From: Haematobacter genomosp. 1
Lineage (GTDB): Bacteria; Pseudomonadota; Alphaproteobacteria; Rhodobacterales; Rhodobacteraceae
Direction: 5' to 3'
DNA: 64,000 bases
Assembly (NCBI RefSeq): GCF_002196855.1
Contig: NZ_NIPW01000006.1
Span: 62,001-126,000, forward strand
This document shows positions 24,766 through 33,633 of the stretch, piece after piece. The translations under genes were made by a program, and so were the position numbers. The notes below the pieces were generated by a model that saw only the letters and a program-made list of their open reading frames with translations, was not told the origin of the DNA and made no database searches. Within the stretch, counting starts at the first letter, position 1. The number at the start of each line of letters is the position of its first letter.

Positions 24766-25677
24766 ATGTCGAGCAGGGCAGCCCCCAAGGTGGCGGTACT
24801 GATGGGTGGGCCTTCCGCGGAGCGGGAGGTATCGCTTGTCTCCGGGCGTGAATGCGCCGGCGCGCTGAGGGTGGCGGGTTACGATGTGGTCGAGGTGGAC
24901 GCGGGGCCGGATCTGGCCGCGCGCCTTGATGCCATTCGCCCTGATGTCGCGTTCAATGCCCTGCATGGCCGCTGGGGGGAAGACGGCTGCGTTCAGGGCC
25001 TGCTCGAATGGCTGCGGATCCCCTATACCCATTCGGGCGTTCTGGCGTCCGCCCTGGCGATGGACAAGATCCGGGCCAAGGCCGCCTTTGCCGTCGCCGG
25101 CCTTCCTGTGGTCGAAAGCTGCCTCGCCACGGCGGAGGAGGTGCGCGAACGTCACGTGATGGCCGCGCCCTATGTGGTCAAACCCCATAACGAAGGATCA
25201 TCCGTCGGTATCCATATCGTTGCAGCCGCCAACAACGGGCCTCCCGCGCTGACCGGCGTCTCCGGCACGATGATGCTGGAAACCTATGTGCCCGGGCGCG
25301 ATCTGACGGTCGCGGTGATGGGGGCTGAGCCGCTGGCCGTGACCGATATCATCACCGAGGGATGGTATGATTACGACGCGAAGTACCGCCCCGGCGGGTC
25401 GCGTCACGTGGTGCCCGCCGATATTCCCGCCGACGTGGCGGATGCCTGTCTCGACTATGCGCTCCGTGCCCATCGGGTGCTGGGTTGCCGGGGGATCAGC
25501 CGCTCCGATTTCCGCTGGGACGACTCCCGCGGGGTCGCGGGGCTGGTCATTCTGGAGACGAACACCCAGCCCGGCATGACCCCCACCTCTCTTGCGCCGG
25601 AGCAGGCGGCGGCACGGGGCATCTCCTTCCCGGAGCTGTGCCGGTGGATCGTGGAGGATGCCTCGTGCGATCGGTGA
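24766..25677 (+). CDS. ddl: D-alanine--D-alanine ligase
   Basis: 303 residues, ATP-grasp. [17 protein letters not shown] at the N-terminus, [78 protein letters not shown] and [20 protein letters not shown] are in order and complete. Makes the D-Ala-D-Ala dipeptide for the stem peptide. Overlaps ftsQ (start GTG 25665 or ATG 25677). Confidence 0.96.
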   Translation: MSSRAAPKVAVLMGGPSAEREVSLVSGRECAGALRVAGYDVVEVDAGPDLAARLDAIRPDVAFNALHGRWGEDGCVQGLLEWLRIPYTHSGVLASALAMDKIRAKAAFAVAGLPVVESCLATAEEVRERHVMAAPYVVKPHNEGSSVGIHIVAAANNGPPALTGVSGTMMLETYVPGRDLTVAVMGAEPLAVTDIITEGWYDYDAKYRPGGSRHVVPADIPADVADACLDYALRAHRVLGCRGISRSDFRWDDSRGVAGLVILETNTQPGMTPTSLAPEQAAARGISFPELCRWIVEDASCDR

Positions 25678-26552
25678 TGCGCCGCGATCCTGCCCCATCC
25701 CGTATCGCCTACCGCCTTCAGCGGATCTGGCTGACCCCGCTTTACCGCCGCCTGATACGCACGGGTGTACCCGTGCTTCTGGTCGCCGCGGTGGCTGGCA
25801 TCTGGTTCTCCAACGCGGATCGCCGCGCGCAGGTGGCGGGTGTCGTTCAGGACATCCGCGCCCGAATCGAGAGCCGGCCGGAGTTGCAGCTCGTCCGTCT
25901 CACGGTGAGCGGCGCTTCGCCGGAGACGGAGGAGGCGATCCGTTCCGGGCTGGCCATGCAGTTTCCTGTTTCGTCGCTGGCGCTCGACCTGAGCGCGCTT
26001 CGCGCCCGGGCCGAAGGGCTCGATGCCGTGCGCCGCGCCGATGTTCGGGTGCGGCCGGAGGGGACGCTGGAAGTCGCGGTGACGGAACGTCTGCCGATCG
26101 TCGTGTGGCGGAATGCCGATGACCTCGTGCTGCTGGATGAGGCCGGCCACCGCGTGGCCGGGCTGGAGAACCGCATCGACCGCCCGGACCTGCCGCTGAT
26201 CGCCGGTCCGGGTGTTCAGGACGTGGTGCCGGAAGCGATGCGGCTGCTTGCCGCGGCAGAGCCGTTGCGCACGCGCATCCGCGGTCTTGTCCGCATCGGG
26301 GAGCGGCGCTGGAACCTCGTGCTCGACCGCGGGCAGGAGATCATGCTGCCGGAGCAGGATGCCGTCGCCGCGCTGGAACGCGTCATCGCGCTCGATCAGG
26401 CGGAGGATCTGCTGGATCGCGACGTGACGGTCGTGGACATGCGCATCGGCCGTCGCCCGACCCTCCGCCTTTCCGAAGAAGCCATCGCCGCGCTGCAGGG
26501 GGCAAGCCTCACCGCACGCAATACACGCCAGACCAAGGGAGCCCTGCATTGA
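25665..26552 (+). CDS. ftsQ: cell division protein FtsQ
   Basis: 295 residues from GTG 25665, supported by GGAGG seven bases upstream; ATG 25677 overlapping the ddl stop is the alternative. Basic cytoplasmic N-terminus ([20 protein letters not shown]), one membrane helix ([17 protein letters not shown]), then a POTRA-like domain ([23 protein letters not shown]) and the FtsQ beta domain ([37 protein letters not shown]). It links FtsA/FtsZ-stage and late divisome proteins. The stop overlaps the ftsA TTG start (TTGA). Confidence 0.93.
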   Translation: MRSVMRRDPAPSRIAYRLQRIWLTPLYRRLIRTGVPVLLVAAVAGIWFSNADRRAQVAGVVQDIRARIESRPELQLVRLTVSGASPETEEAIRSGLAMQFPVSSLALDLSALRARAEGLDAVRRADVRVRPEGTLEVAVTERLPIVVWRNADDLVLLDEAGHRVAGLENRIDRPDLPLIAGPGVQDVVPEAMRLLAAAEPLRTRIRGLVRIGERRWNLVLDRGQEIMLPEQDAVAALERVIALDQAEDLLDRDVTVVDMRIGRRPTLRLSEEAIAALQGASLTARNTRQTKGALH

Positions 26553-27883
26553 CCGACCTCTATCAATCGCAACGTGCGATGCGGAACATGCGCAGGGCGG
26601 CCATGCAGCGGGGAGTCGTGGCGATTCTCGACATCGGCACTTCCAAGATCGCCTGCGTGGTGCTGCGGTTCGACGGGCCGGACAGTTTCCGCGAGCAGGA
26701 TGGAGTGGGGCCGATGGCCGGCCAGTCCTCCTTCCGCATCATCGGCGCTGCCACCACCCGCTCCCGCGGCGTGCGCTACGGTGAGGTGGCCGCGATGCAG
26801 GAGACGGAGCGCGCGATCCGCACCGCCGTCACCGCCGCCCAGAAGATGGCCAATGTACGGGTTGACCATGTCATCGCCTGCTTTGCCGGAGGCGAGCCGC
26901 GCTCCTACGGGCTGGCGGGCGAGGTGGAGGTTTCCGACAGTCTGGTCACCGAGGAAGACGTGGCTCAGGTGCTGTCCGCCTGCGAGGTGCCACCCATCGG
27001 TCATGGGCGCGAGGTGCTGCACGCCCAGCCGGTGAACTTCGCGCTCGATCACCGCTCCGGCCTTGCCGATCCTCGCGGCCAGATGGGGCGGCGGCTGGCC
27101 TGCGACATGCACCTTCTGACCGTTGAGGGTGCGGCGGTGCAGAACCTCCTCCACTGCATCAAGCGCTGCGATCTGGAACTCGCGGGGATCGCCTCCTCCG
27201 CCTATGTCTCCGGCATGTCGGCGCTGGTGGAAGATGAGCAGGAGCTGGGTGCGGCCTGTATCGACATGGGCGGCGGCGCCACCGGGCTGTCGATCTTCCT
27301 CAAGCGCCACATGATCTATGCCGACAGCGTGAGGATGGGGGGGGAGAATGTCACCTCCGACATCGCGCAGGGCCTGCGCATCCCGCTGGCCACCGCGGAG
27401 CGGATCAAGACCTTCCACGGCGGCGTCGTGGCAACAGGCGTCGATGACCGCGAGATGATCGAGATCGGCGGCGATTCCGGCGACTGGGAGAAGGATCGCC
27501 GGACCGTCAGCCGCTCCGAGCTGATCGGCATCATCCGTCCGCGGATGGAGGAGATACTGGAGGAAGTGCGCGCGCGTCTCGACGCTGCGGGCTTCGAGCA
27601 TCTCCCCTCCCGGCAGATCGTGCTGACCGGCGGATGCAGCCAGATGCCGGGGATCGACGGGTTGGCCGCGCGGATCCTGGGCCAGCAGGTGCGTCTTGGC
27701 CGTCCGCTCCGCGTGCAGGGCCTGCCGCAGGCGGCCACGGGTGCCGCTTTCGCTTCATCCGTGGGGTTGTGCCTTTTTGCGACTCACCCGCAGGACGAGT
27801 GGTGGGATTTCGATATCCCGATGGGTCGCTATCCGGCGCGCTCCCTGCGCCGCGCGGTCAAATGGTTCCGCGAGAACTGGTAA
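26549..27883 (+). CDS. ftsA: cell division protein FtsA
   Basis: 444 residues of the actin-like family. Start is TTG 26549, overlapping the ftsQ stop; an ATG at 26579 also exists, but the segment [20 protein letters not shown] matches what I recall for relatives, so TTG is preferred. Phosphate-binding motifs ILDIGTSKIACVV, the 1C subdomain, AACIDMGGGATGLSIF and VLTGGCSQMPGIDGLA are present. The C-terminal amphipathic helix RSLRRAVKWFRENW should anchor the FtsZ ring to the membrane. Confidence 0.95.
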   Translation: MTDLYQSQRAMRNMRRAAMQRGVVAILDIGTSKIACVVLRFDGPDSFREQDGVGPMAGQSSFRIIGAATTRSRGVRYGEVAAMQETERAIRTAVTAAQKMANVRVDHVIACFAGGEPRSYGLAGEVEVSDSLVTEEDVAQVLSACEVPPIGHGREVLHAQPVNFALDHRSGLADPRGQMGRRLACDMHLLTVEGAAVQNLLHCIKRCDLELAGIASSAYVSGMSALVEDEQELGAACIDMGGGATGLSIFLKRHMIYADSVRMGGENVTSDIAQGLRIPLATAERIKTFHGGVVATGVDDREMIEIGGDSGDWEKDRRTVSRSELIGIIRPRMEEILEEVRARLDAAGFEHLPSRQIVLTGGCSQMPGIDGLAARILGQQVRLGRPLRVQGLPQAATGAAFASSVGLCLFATHPQDEWWDFDIPMGRYPARSLRRAVKWFRENW

Positions 27884-28057
27884 CCGCTACATCCTGCGTC
27901 GTAGGCGAAATCCCGCTTGCCGCCCCTGCGCGGCAGGCCAGATTTTGTAGGAAAACCGCGTTTTTTTCGTGACCTTCGCTGCCACACACTGTAGCCTTTA
28001 GGTAACGTGCGGGAAAAAATCGGCCATGAGCCGGCACAGGCAGGCGGGACCAGAACC

Positions 28058-29752
28058 ATGACATTGAACCTGACGGTCAACGACCAGGAAGAGCTGAAGC
28101 CGCGTATCACGGTGTTCGGCGTCGGCGGGGCAGGTGGTAACGCCGTCAACAACATGATCGAGAAGCAGCTTGAGGGTGTGGAGTTCGTCGTCGCGAACAC
28201 CGACGCGCAAGCGCTCCAGCAGTCGAAATCCACCGCACGCATCCAGATGGGCGTGAAGGTGACGGAAGGTCTGGGCGCCGGTGCGCGTCCTCCCGTCGGC
28301 GCCGCCGCGGCCGAGGAGACGATCGAGGAGATCGTTGACCATCTCGCCGGCGCGCACATGTGCTTCATCACCGCAGGCATGGGCGGCGGCACCGGAACGG
28401 GCGCCGCGCCGATCATCGCGCAGGCCGCGCGTGAACTGGGTGTGCTGACGGTCGGCGTCGTGACCAAGCCCTTCCAGTTCGAAGGCAACAAGCGGATGCG
28501 TCAGGCCGAGGAGGGGATCGAGAACCTCCAGAAGGTCGTCGATACGCTGATCATCATTCCGAACCAGAACCTGTTCCGTCTGGCCAATGAGCGCACGACC
28601 TTTACCGAAGCGTTCCAGATGGCCGACGATGTGCTGTATCAGGGCGTGAAGGGCGTGACCGACCTCATGGTGCGTCCGGGTCTCATCAATCTCGACTTCG
28701 CCGACGTTCGCGCGGTGATGGACGAGATGGGCAAGGCCATGATGGGCACCGGTGAGGCAGAGGGCGAAGATCGCGCCATCCACGCCGCGGAGAAGGCGAT
28801 CGCCAACCCGCTGCTGGACGAGATCAGCCTGAACGGTGCGAAGGGTGTCCTCATCAACATCACCGGCGGTTACGATCTGACGCTGTTCGAACTGGACGAA
28901 GCGGCGAACATCATCCGCGACAAGGTCGATCAGAACGCCAACATCATCGTCGGCTCCACGCTGGATACGACGATGGAGGGCCGGATCCGCGTCTCCGTCG
29001 TGGCGACCGGTATCGACGCCGCTCCCGTGGCCGATGAACTCCCCGTGCCGCGCCGCAGCCTTGCCGCGCCGCTCGCGCCCCAGCAGGCGCAGGCTGAGCC
29101 CGTCCAGCACACGCCGCAATTCGTCCCGCAGCAGCCCGCCGTGCGGGAGCGTCCCCAGCCGCAACAGTTCCACGCGTCCCAGCAACCGGTTCAGCAACCC
29201 GCTGCCCGGGCACCGCGTCCGGCTCCGCAATCGCAACCGCAGCGCCAGCCGCAGGAGCCGAGCTTCGATGCCTATGCGGCTCGGCAGGAACCGCAGCAGC
29301 GCTATGAGGAGGCGGACGACCTGCCGCCGCCGGCTTATCAGCCGCAACCCGCCTACCAGCCGCAGGCTGCGCGGAACTATCCGGTCAATGACGATCCCGC
29401 GGCCTTCGTCGCTCCCCGTGGTGCGCGCCCCGCGGGCACCCCTTCTGAGGAGACGCTCGCCCGTCTTCATGCCGCGGTGAGCAAGTCGCCCGCTCCGCAG
29501 GCCGCCCGCCCCGTGGCGCAGCGCCCGCAGCAGGCTCAACCCGCCCCGGCGGCAGAACGTCCGCGCATGGGGATCAGCTCCTTCATCAACCGGATGACCG
29601 GGCATGGTGAGGCAGCCGCTCCGGCGGAGCGCCCCGCGCCGCAACAACCCCGCCAGCAGCCGCAGGTTTCGGGTTACGAGGAAGAGCCGAACATGTCGCC
29701 CGAGCAGGAGCGGATCGAGATTCCGGCCTTCCTGCGGCGTCAGGCAAACTGA
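28058..29752 (+). CDS. ftsZ: cell division GTPase FtsZ with a long Pro/Gln linker
   Basis: 564 residues from ATG 28058 (upstream in-frame start at 28007 has no good support). GTPase domain: [24 protein letters not shown], tubulin signature [18 protein letters not shown], and the T7-loop region [13 protein letters not shown]. About 315 residues of core are followed by a roughly 230-residue linker unusually rich in Pro, Gln and Ala, a short helix [11 protein letters not shown], and the conserved C-terminal peptide EIPAFLRRQ that binds FtsA and other partners. It is 175 bp from ftsA, so it may have extra promoters; none was convincing. Confidence 0.97.
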   Translation: MTLNLTVNDQEELKPRITVFGVGGAGGNAVNNMIEKQLEGVEFVVANTDAQALQQSKSTARIQMGVKVTEGLGAGARPPVGAAAAEETIEEIVDHLAGAHMCFITAGMGGGTGTGAAPIIAQAARELGVLTVGVVTKPFQFEGNKRMRQAEEGIENLQKVVDTLIIIPNQNLFRLANERTTFTEAFQMADDVLYQGVKGVTDLMVRPGLINLDFADVRAVMDEMGKAMMGTGEAEGEDRAIHAAEKAIANPLLDEISLNGAKGVLINITGGYDLTLFELDEAANIIRDKVDQNANIIVGSTLDTTMEGRIRVSVVATGIDAAPVADELPVPRRSLAAPLAPQQAQAEPVQHTPQFVPQQPAVRERPQPQQFHASQQPVQQPAARAPRPAPQSQPQRQPQEPSFDAYAARQEPQQRYEEADDLPPPAYQPQPAYQPQAARNYPVNDDPAAFVAPRGARPAGTPSEETLARLHAAVSKSPAPQAARPVAQRPQQAQPAPAAERPRMGISSFINRMTGHGEAAAPAERPAPQQPRQQPQVSGYEEEPNMSPEQERIEIPAFLRRQAN

Positions 29753-29782
29753 ATAAACCAAGAAACTTCGTGAACAAAACCT

Positions 29783-29820
29783 GAGAGGGTCGAAGCAATT
29801 CGGCTCTCTTTTTATTTTTG
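29783..29820 (+). terminator. intrinsic terminator after ftsZ
   Basis: GAGAG...CGAA pairs with TTCG...CTCTC around GCAA, followed by TTTTTATTTTTG. It should end the division transcript before lpxC. Confidence 0.8.
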
Positions 29821-29849
29821 TTTTCAGTTGTTTAGATAACGGGCGCCGC

Positions 29850-29878
29850 TTGTTCGGCAGGTTTGTGCGGTGTGTAAC
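29850..29878 (+). promoter_or_regulatory. promoter-like sequence for lpxC
   Basis: TTGTTC (29850-29855), 17-base spacer, TGTAAC (29873-29878). It lies downstream of the ftsZ terminator and would give a leader of about 118 bases. The same -10 hexamer occurs in the gatB promoter candidate. Confidence 0.45.
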
Positions 29879-29892
29879 GCCCTCTGTTACAC
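29872..29892. promoter_or_regulatory. perfect inverted repeat overlapping the lpxC -10
   Basis: GTGTAAC (29872-29878), seven-base spacer, GTTACAC (29886-29892). It covers the predicted -10 and start point, as a repressor operator would. It could instead form a small hairpin at the 5' end of the transcript. Confidence 0.45.
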
Positions 29893-30002
29893 GAGGTAGC
29901 AAAGAGTGAATTGAGGTCTGGATATCAAGCCCTTACCTCCATGCTTGTCGGATCGACCGCAAACAGGCGTTTGTGATCCCGGCGTGTAGAAGGATGAACG
30001 AA

Positions 30003-30923
30003 GTGCAAACGACGATCAAATCTCAGGTGACGTTCACCGGCGTGGGTCTCCACTCCGGCCGTCCTGTGCGCATGACGATCCATCCCGCCTCCGCCGAATA
30101 CGGGATCTGGTTTCGCCGGACAGATGTGGAAGGGGACAACCTGATCCCGGCCCGCTGGGATGCGGTGGTGCCGTCGAAACTCTGCACGCTGATCGCCAAC
30201 CGCTCGGGCGCGTCGGTCTCCACCATCGAACACGTGATGGCGGCGCTCGCCGGATGCGGCGTGACCAACGCCCTGGTGGAGGTCGATGGGCCGGAAGTGC
30301 CGATTCTGGATGGTTCGGCGCAGCCCTTCGTGAAGGGTATCCTGTCCCGCGGCCTGCGCGAGCTTGCGGTGCCGGTGCGCGCGCTGCGCATCCTGAAGCC
30401 CGTCGAAGTGCGCAATGGCGCGGCATGGGCGCGGCTGGATCCGGCCGACATGCTGGAGATCGACTTCACGATCGACTTCGCCGAGCCGGCAATCGGCCGT
30501 CAGGAAAAGGCGCTCAACATGTCGAACGGCGCTTTCGTGCGGGAACTGTGCGACAGCCGCACCTTCTGCCGTCAGGACGATGTAGAGCGGATGCAGGCCA
30601 ATGGTCTGGCGCTTGGTGGCACCTATGAGAATGCTGTCGTCTTTGACGATGACAAGGTCCTGTCCCCCGGCGGACTGCGCCACAAGGATGAGGCCGTCCG
30701 CCACAAGATGCTGGATGCGCTTGGCGATCTGGCGCTCGCAGGGGCACCGATCCTTGGCAAATACACGTCGCAACGCGGTGGTCATGCGCTCACCAACAAG
30801 CTGCTCCGGGCGCTGTTCGCCGATCCCTTCGCCTATCGCATGGTCGATGTGGCGGAAGGCGTCACGGGCGGAAAGCTGCCGGGTGTGGGTGTGCGCCGCA
30901 CCGACGTGCCCGTTCTCATCTGA
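30003..30923 (+). CDS. lpxC: UDP-3-O-acyl-N-acetylglucosamine deacetylase
   Basis: 306 residues. GTG 30003 is the likely start: AGAAGG at 29988-29993 is 9 bases away and the product then begins MQTTIKSQVTFTGVGLHSG, as in relatives; ATG 29994 would leave no room for that site. Zn ligands are in TIEHVMAALAG (His) and KMLDALGDLAL (Asp) with RHKDEAVRHK nearby; catalytic RQEKA and the C-terminal GHALTNKLL are present. It catalyses the first committed step of lipid A synthesis. Probably controlled separately from ftsZ by the palindromic promoter upstream. Confidence 0.96.
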   Translation: MQTTIKSQVTFTGVGLHSGRPVRMTIHPASAEYGIWFRRTDVEGDNLIPARWDAVVPSKLCTLIANRSGASVSTIEHVMAALAGCGVTNALVEVDGPEVPILDGSAQPFVKGILSRGLRELAVPVRALRILKPVEVRNGAAWARLDPADMLEIDFTIDFAEPAIGRQEKALNMSNGAFVRELCDSRTFCRQDDVERMQANGLALGGTYENAVVFDDDKVLSPGGLRHKDEAVRHKMLDALGDLALAGAPILGKYTSQRGGHALTNKLLRALFADPFAYRMVDVAEGVTGGKLPGVGVRRTDVPVLI

Positions 30924-30940
30924 ACCCGAAGATCACGCTT

Positions 30941-30966
30941 TCGACCCTCGCGACGCCGGGGGTCGA
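30941..30966 (+). terminator. hairpin after lpxC
   Basis: TCGACCC (30941-30947) pairs with GGGTCGA (30960-30966), followed by TTGCCGTTTTG. A weak terminator is plausible; the remaining 130 bp before bamD show only a poor promoter match. Confidence 0.45.
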
Positions 30967-31103
30967 TTGCCGTTTTGCGCCCCGGATTTTTCTATGTTAG
31001 GACCAACGGGAAACAGGCGGCGAAACGGGCTGCAACGTCCCGAAAAGGGGTTGGCAGACCGGGAAGCGCATCGCCCGTGGGGCAGTGAATGAGGTTCAGG
31101 ATC

Positions 31104-31952
31104 ATGGCAGGCTGCAAGCGGGGAGCGATTCTCGTCGGGTCGATGATGCTGGCGACGATTCTCGCGGGCTGTTCGGGGAATGGCGGTTCGGGGACGAACG
31201 TGCCGCTGGATAATTTCACCGCGGAGCAGATCTACCAGCGCGGTGAGTATGAGCTTGAGACAAACCGCAAGCCGAAGGACGCCGCGCATTACTTCTCGGA
31301 GATCGAGCGGCTCTATCCCTATACCGAATGGGCCAAGCGCGCGCTGGTGATGGAGGCCTATTCCTACCATCAGGCGCGTGACTATGAGAACGCGCGCGGT
31401 GCGGCCCAGCGGTTCGTCGATCTCTATCCCGGCGATCAGGATGCGGCCTATGCCCAGTATCTTCTCGCGCTGAGCTATTACGATCAGATCGAGGCCGTTG
31501 GCCGCGATCAGGGGCTGACCTTCCAGGCGCTTCAATCGCTCCGCGACGTGATCGAGAAATATCCCGACAGCGAATATGCGAAATCGGCGATGATGAAGTT
31601 CGACCTCGCCTTCGACCATCTTGCGGCGAAGGAAATGGAGATCGGTCGCTTCTACCTGAGCCGGGGGCATTACACCGCCGCGATCAACCGGTTCCGGGTG
31701 GTGGTGGAGGATTACCAGACCACGACCTATACGCCCGAGGCGCTGCACCGTCTTGTGGAGGCGTATCTCGCGCTCGGCTTCGAGAACGAGGCGGTAACGG
31801 CGGCGGCGATTCTGGGGCACAACTTCCAGTCCAGCCCGTTCTATCAGGACAGCTACGCGCTCCTGCGCGGCCGCGGGCTGGAGCCTGAAGTGCGGGGCGA
31901 TAGCTGGCTGTCGCGAATCTATCGGCAGACGATCCGCGGCGAGTGGCTCTGA
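31104..31952 (+). CDS. bamD: outer membrane assembly lipoprotein BamD
   Basis: 282 residues from ATG 31104 (ATG 31089 is an alternative). Signal sequence ends with the lipobox LAGC (Cys25). The mature part is five TPR-like repeats: AEQIYQRGEYELETNRKPKDAAHYFSEIERLYPYTEWAKRA is the typical first repeat, and QDAAYAQYLLALSYYDQI and EYAKSAMMKFDLAFDHLAAKEMEIGRFYL follow. BamD works with BamA in folding outer-membrane proteins. It is followed by recN after 25 bases, an order common in alphaproteobacteria. Confidence 0.94.
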   Translation: MAGCKRGAILVGSMMLATILAGCSGNGGSGTNVPLDNFTAEQIYQRGEYELETNRKPKDAAHYFSEIERLYPYTEWAKRALVMEAYSYHQARDYENARGAAQRFVDLYPGDQDAAYAQYLLALSYYDQIEAVGRDQGLTFQALQSLRDVIEKYPDSEYAKSAMMKFDLAFDHLAAKEMEIGRFYLSRGHYTAAINRFRVVVEDYQTTTYTPEALHRLVEAYLALGFENEAVTAAAILGHNFQSSPFYQDSYALLRGRGLEPEVRGDSWLSRIYRQTIRGEWL

Positions 31953-31977
31953 CGGGCCGCGCGGGCTGGGGGGAACC

Positions 31978-33630
31978 ATGCTCCGCGGGCTGGATATCCG
32001 CGACATTCTCATCATCGACCGGCTGGAGCTGACGTTCCATCCGGGCCTGAACGTGCTGACCGGCGAAACGGGGGCGGGGAAATCCATCCTGCTCGACGCG
32101 CTGGGATTCGTGCTGGGCTGGCGCGGCCGGGCGGAGCTCGTGCGGCAGGGTGCGGCACAGGGAGAGGTGACCGCGGTCTTTGACCTGCCCCCCGGGCACC
32201 CGGCGCGGGCGGTGATGACGGAGGCCGGTTTTCCGGACGACAGCGAACTGATCCTCCGCCGCGTGAACATGCCGGACGGGCGCAAGACCGCGTGGATCAA
32301 CGACCGCCGTGCCGGGGGTGAGCTGCTTCGCGCCTTGTCGGAGACATTGGTGGAGCTGCATGGCCAGCATGATGACAGGGGTCTGCTCAACGCCCGTGGG
32401 CATCGCCGGCTGCTGGACGATTTCGGAGGTCTCGCGTCGGAGGTGGAGGCAGTCCGCATCGCATGGCGGCGGCTTGCCGCTGCGCGCCAGGCGGAGGCTG
32501 CCGCGACTGCCGCGCTTGCGGCGGGCAAGGCGGAGGAGGAGTTCCTGCGCCATGCCGATGCGGAGCTGGAGCGCCTCTCCCCGGACGTGGGGGAGGAGGC
32601 GGATCTCGACGCCCGCCGCCGCATGATGCAGGGGGCGGAACGCATCCGCGCCGATGTGGCCCGTGCGGGCGATGCGCTCGGCCTTCAGGGGGCAGAGGGC
32701 GCGATGACGGATGCGCTCCGCTGGCTGGAGGGGGCCGCAGACAAGGTGGAGGGGGTTCTGGAGGAGACCGTCGCCGCCCTGGGGCGCGCGCTTGCCGAAC
32801 TGGCGGAGGCGCAGTCCGGGGTGGAGCGTTGTCTGGATGTGCTGGATTTCGATCCCGGTGCGCTGGAAGCGGTGGAGGAGCGGCTGTTCGCCATCCGGGC
32901 GCTGTCGCGCAAACATGCGGTGCTGGCCGACGACCTGCCCGCGCTGGCGGCGGCGATCCGGGCGCGGTTGGCTGCCGTGGATCAGGGGGATCAGGCGCTT
33001 CTCCGCGCCGCCGCGGAGGTGGAGGCGGCGAGCCTTGCCTATGACAGCGCCGCCCGCGCGCTCACCGCCCGGCGGCAGGAGGCCGCGACACGGCTCGACC
33101 TGTCCATGGCGGAGGAGCTGCGCCCGCTTCGCATGGAGCGCGCGGTCTTCACGACGCTGGTGGAGGAGGGCGATCCCGGCCCGGAGGGACGGGATGCCGT
33201 GACCTTCACAGTGGCGACGAACCCCGGCGCACCGGCGGGTCCGCTGGACCGGATCGCATCGGGGGGCGAACTCTCGCGTTTCCTCCTCGCGCTGAAAGTG
33301 TCGCTGACCCGGCAGGCAGGCGGGCAGACGCTGATCTTCGACGAGATCGACAGGGGCGTGGGAGGCGCCACCGCCGATGCCATCGGGCGCCGTCTCCACC
33401 GTCTGGCGGAGGAGGGGGCGCAGGTGCTGGTTGTCACCCATTCCCCGCAGGTCGCGGCCTATGGCGCGCAGCACTGGCGGGTGGAAAAGCGGGTAGAGGG
33501 CGGCATGACGCTGTCTTCGGTCACGCCGCTCGGCGCGGAGGCGCGGGTGGACGAGATCGCCCGCATGCTCGCGGGCGATGTGGTGACCGATGCGGCGCGC
33601 GATGCGGCGCGGGCGCTGCTCTCCCCCTGA
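31978..33630 (+). CDS. recN: DNA repair protein RecN
   Basis: 550 residues, SMC-like. Walker A GETGAGKSILLDAL at about residue 30, long alpha-helical coiled-coil centre rich in Glu/Ala/Arg, then the signature GGELSRFLLALKVSL, Walker B TLIFDEIDRGVGG and the C-terminal VVTHSPQVAAYG. It acts in double-strand break repair with RecA. I looked for a GTTC-N7-GTTC SOS box upstream and saw none, so induction by LexA is not supported here. Confidence 0.95.
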   Translation: MLRGLDIRDILIIDRLELTFHPGLNVLTGETGAGKSILLDALGFVLGWRGRAELVRQGAAQGEVTAVFDLPPGHPARAVMTEAGFPDDSELILRRVNMPDGRKTAWINDRRAGGELLRALSETLVELHGQHDDRGLLNARGHRRLLDDFGGLASEVEAVRIAWRRLAAARQAEAAATAALAAGKAEEEFLRHADAELERLSPDVGEEADLDARRRMMQGAERIRADVARAGDALGLQGAEGAMTDALRWLEGAADKVEGVLEETVAALGRALAELAEAQSGVERCLDVLDFDPGALEAVEERLFAIRALSRKHAVLADDLPALAAAIRARLAAVDQGDQALLRAAAEVEAASLAYDSAARALTARRQEAATRLDLSMAEELRPLRMERAVFTTLVEEGDPGPEGRDAVTFTVATNPGAPAGPLDRIASGGELSRFLLALKVSLTRQAGGQTLIFDEIDRGVGGATADAIGRRLHRLAEEGAQVLVVTHSPQVAAYGAQHWRVEKRVEGGMTLSSVTPLGAEARVDEIARMLAGDVVTDAARDAARALLSP

Positions 33631-33633
33631 CGG

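Noticed and set aside
31950-31977. LexA box before recN
   Set aside because: No GTTC-N7-GTTC or GAAC-N7-GAAC direct repeat is present in the short gap or in the 100 bp before it.
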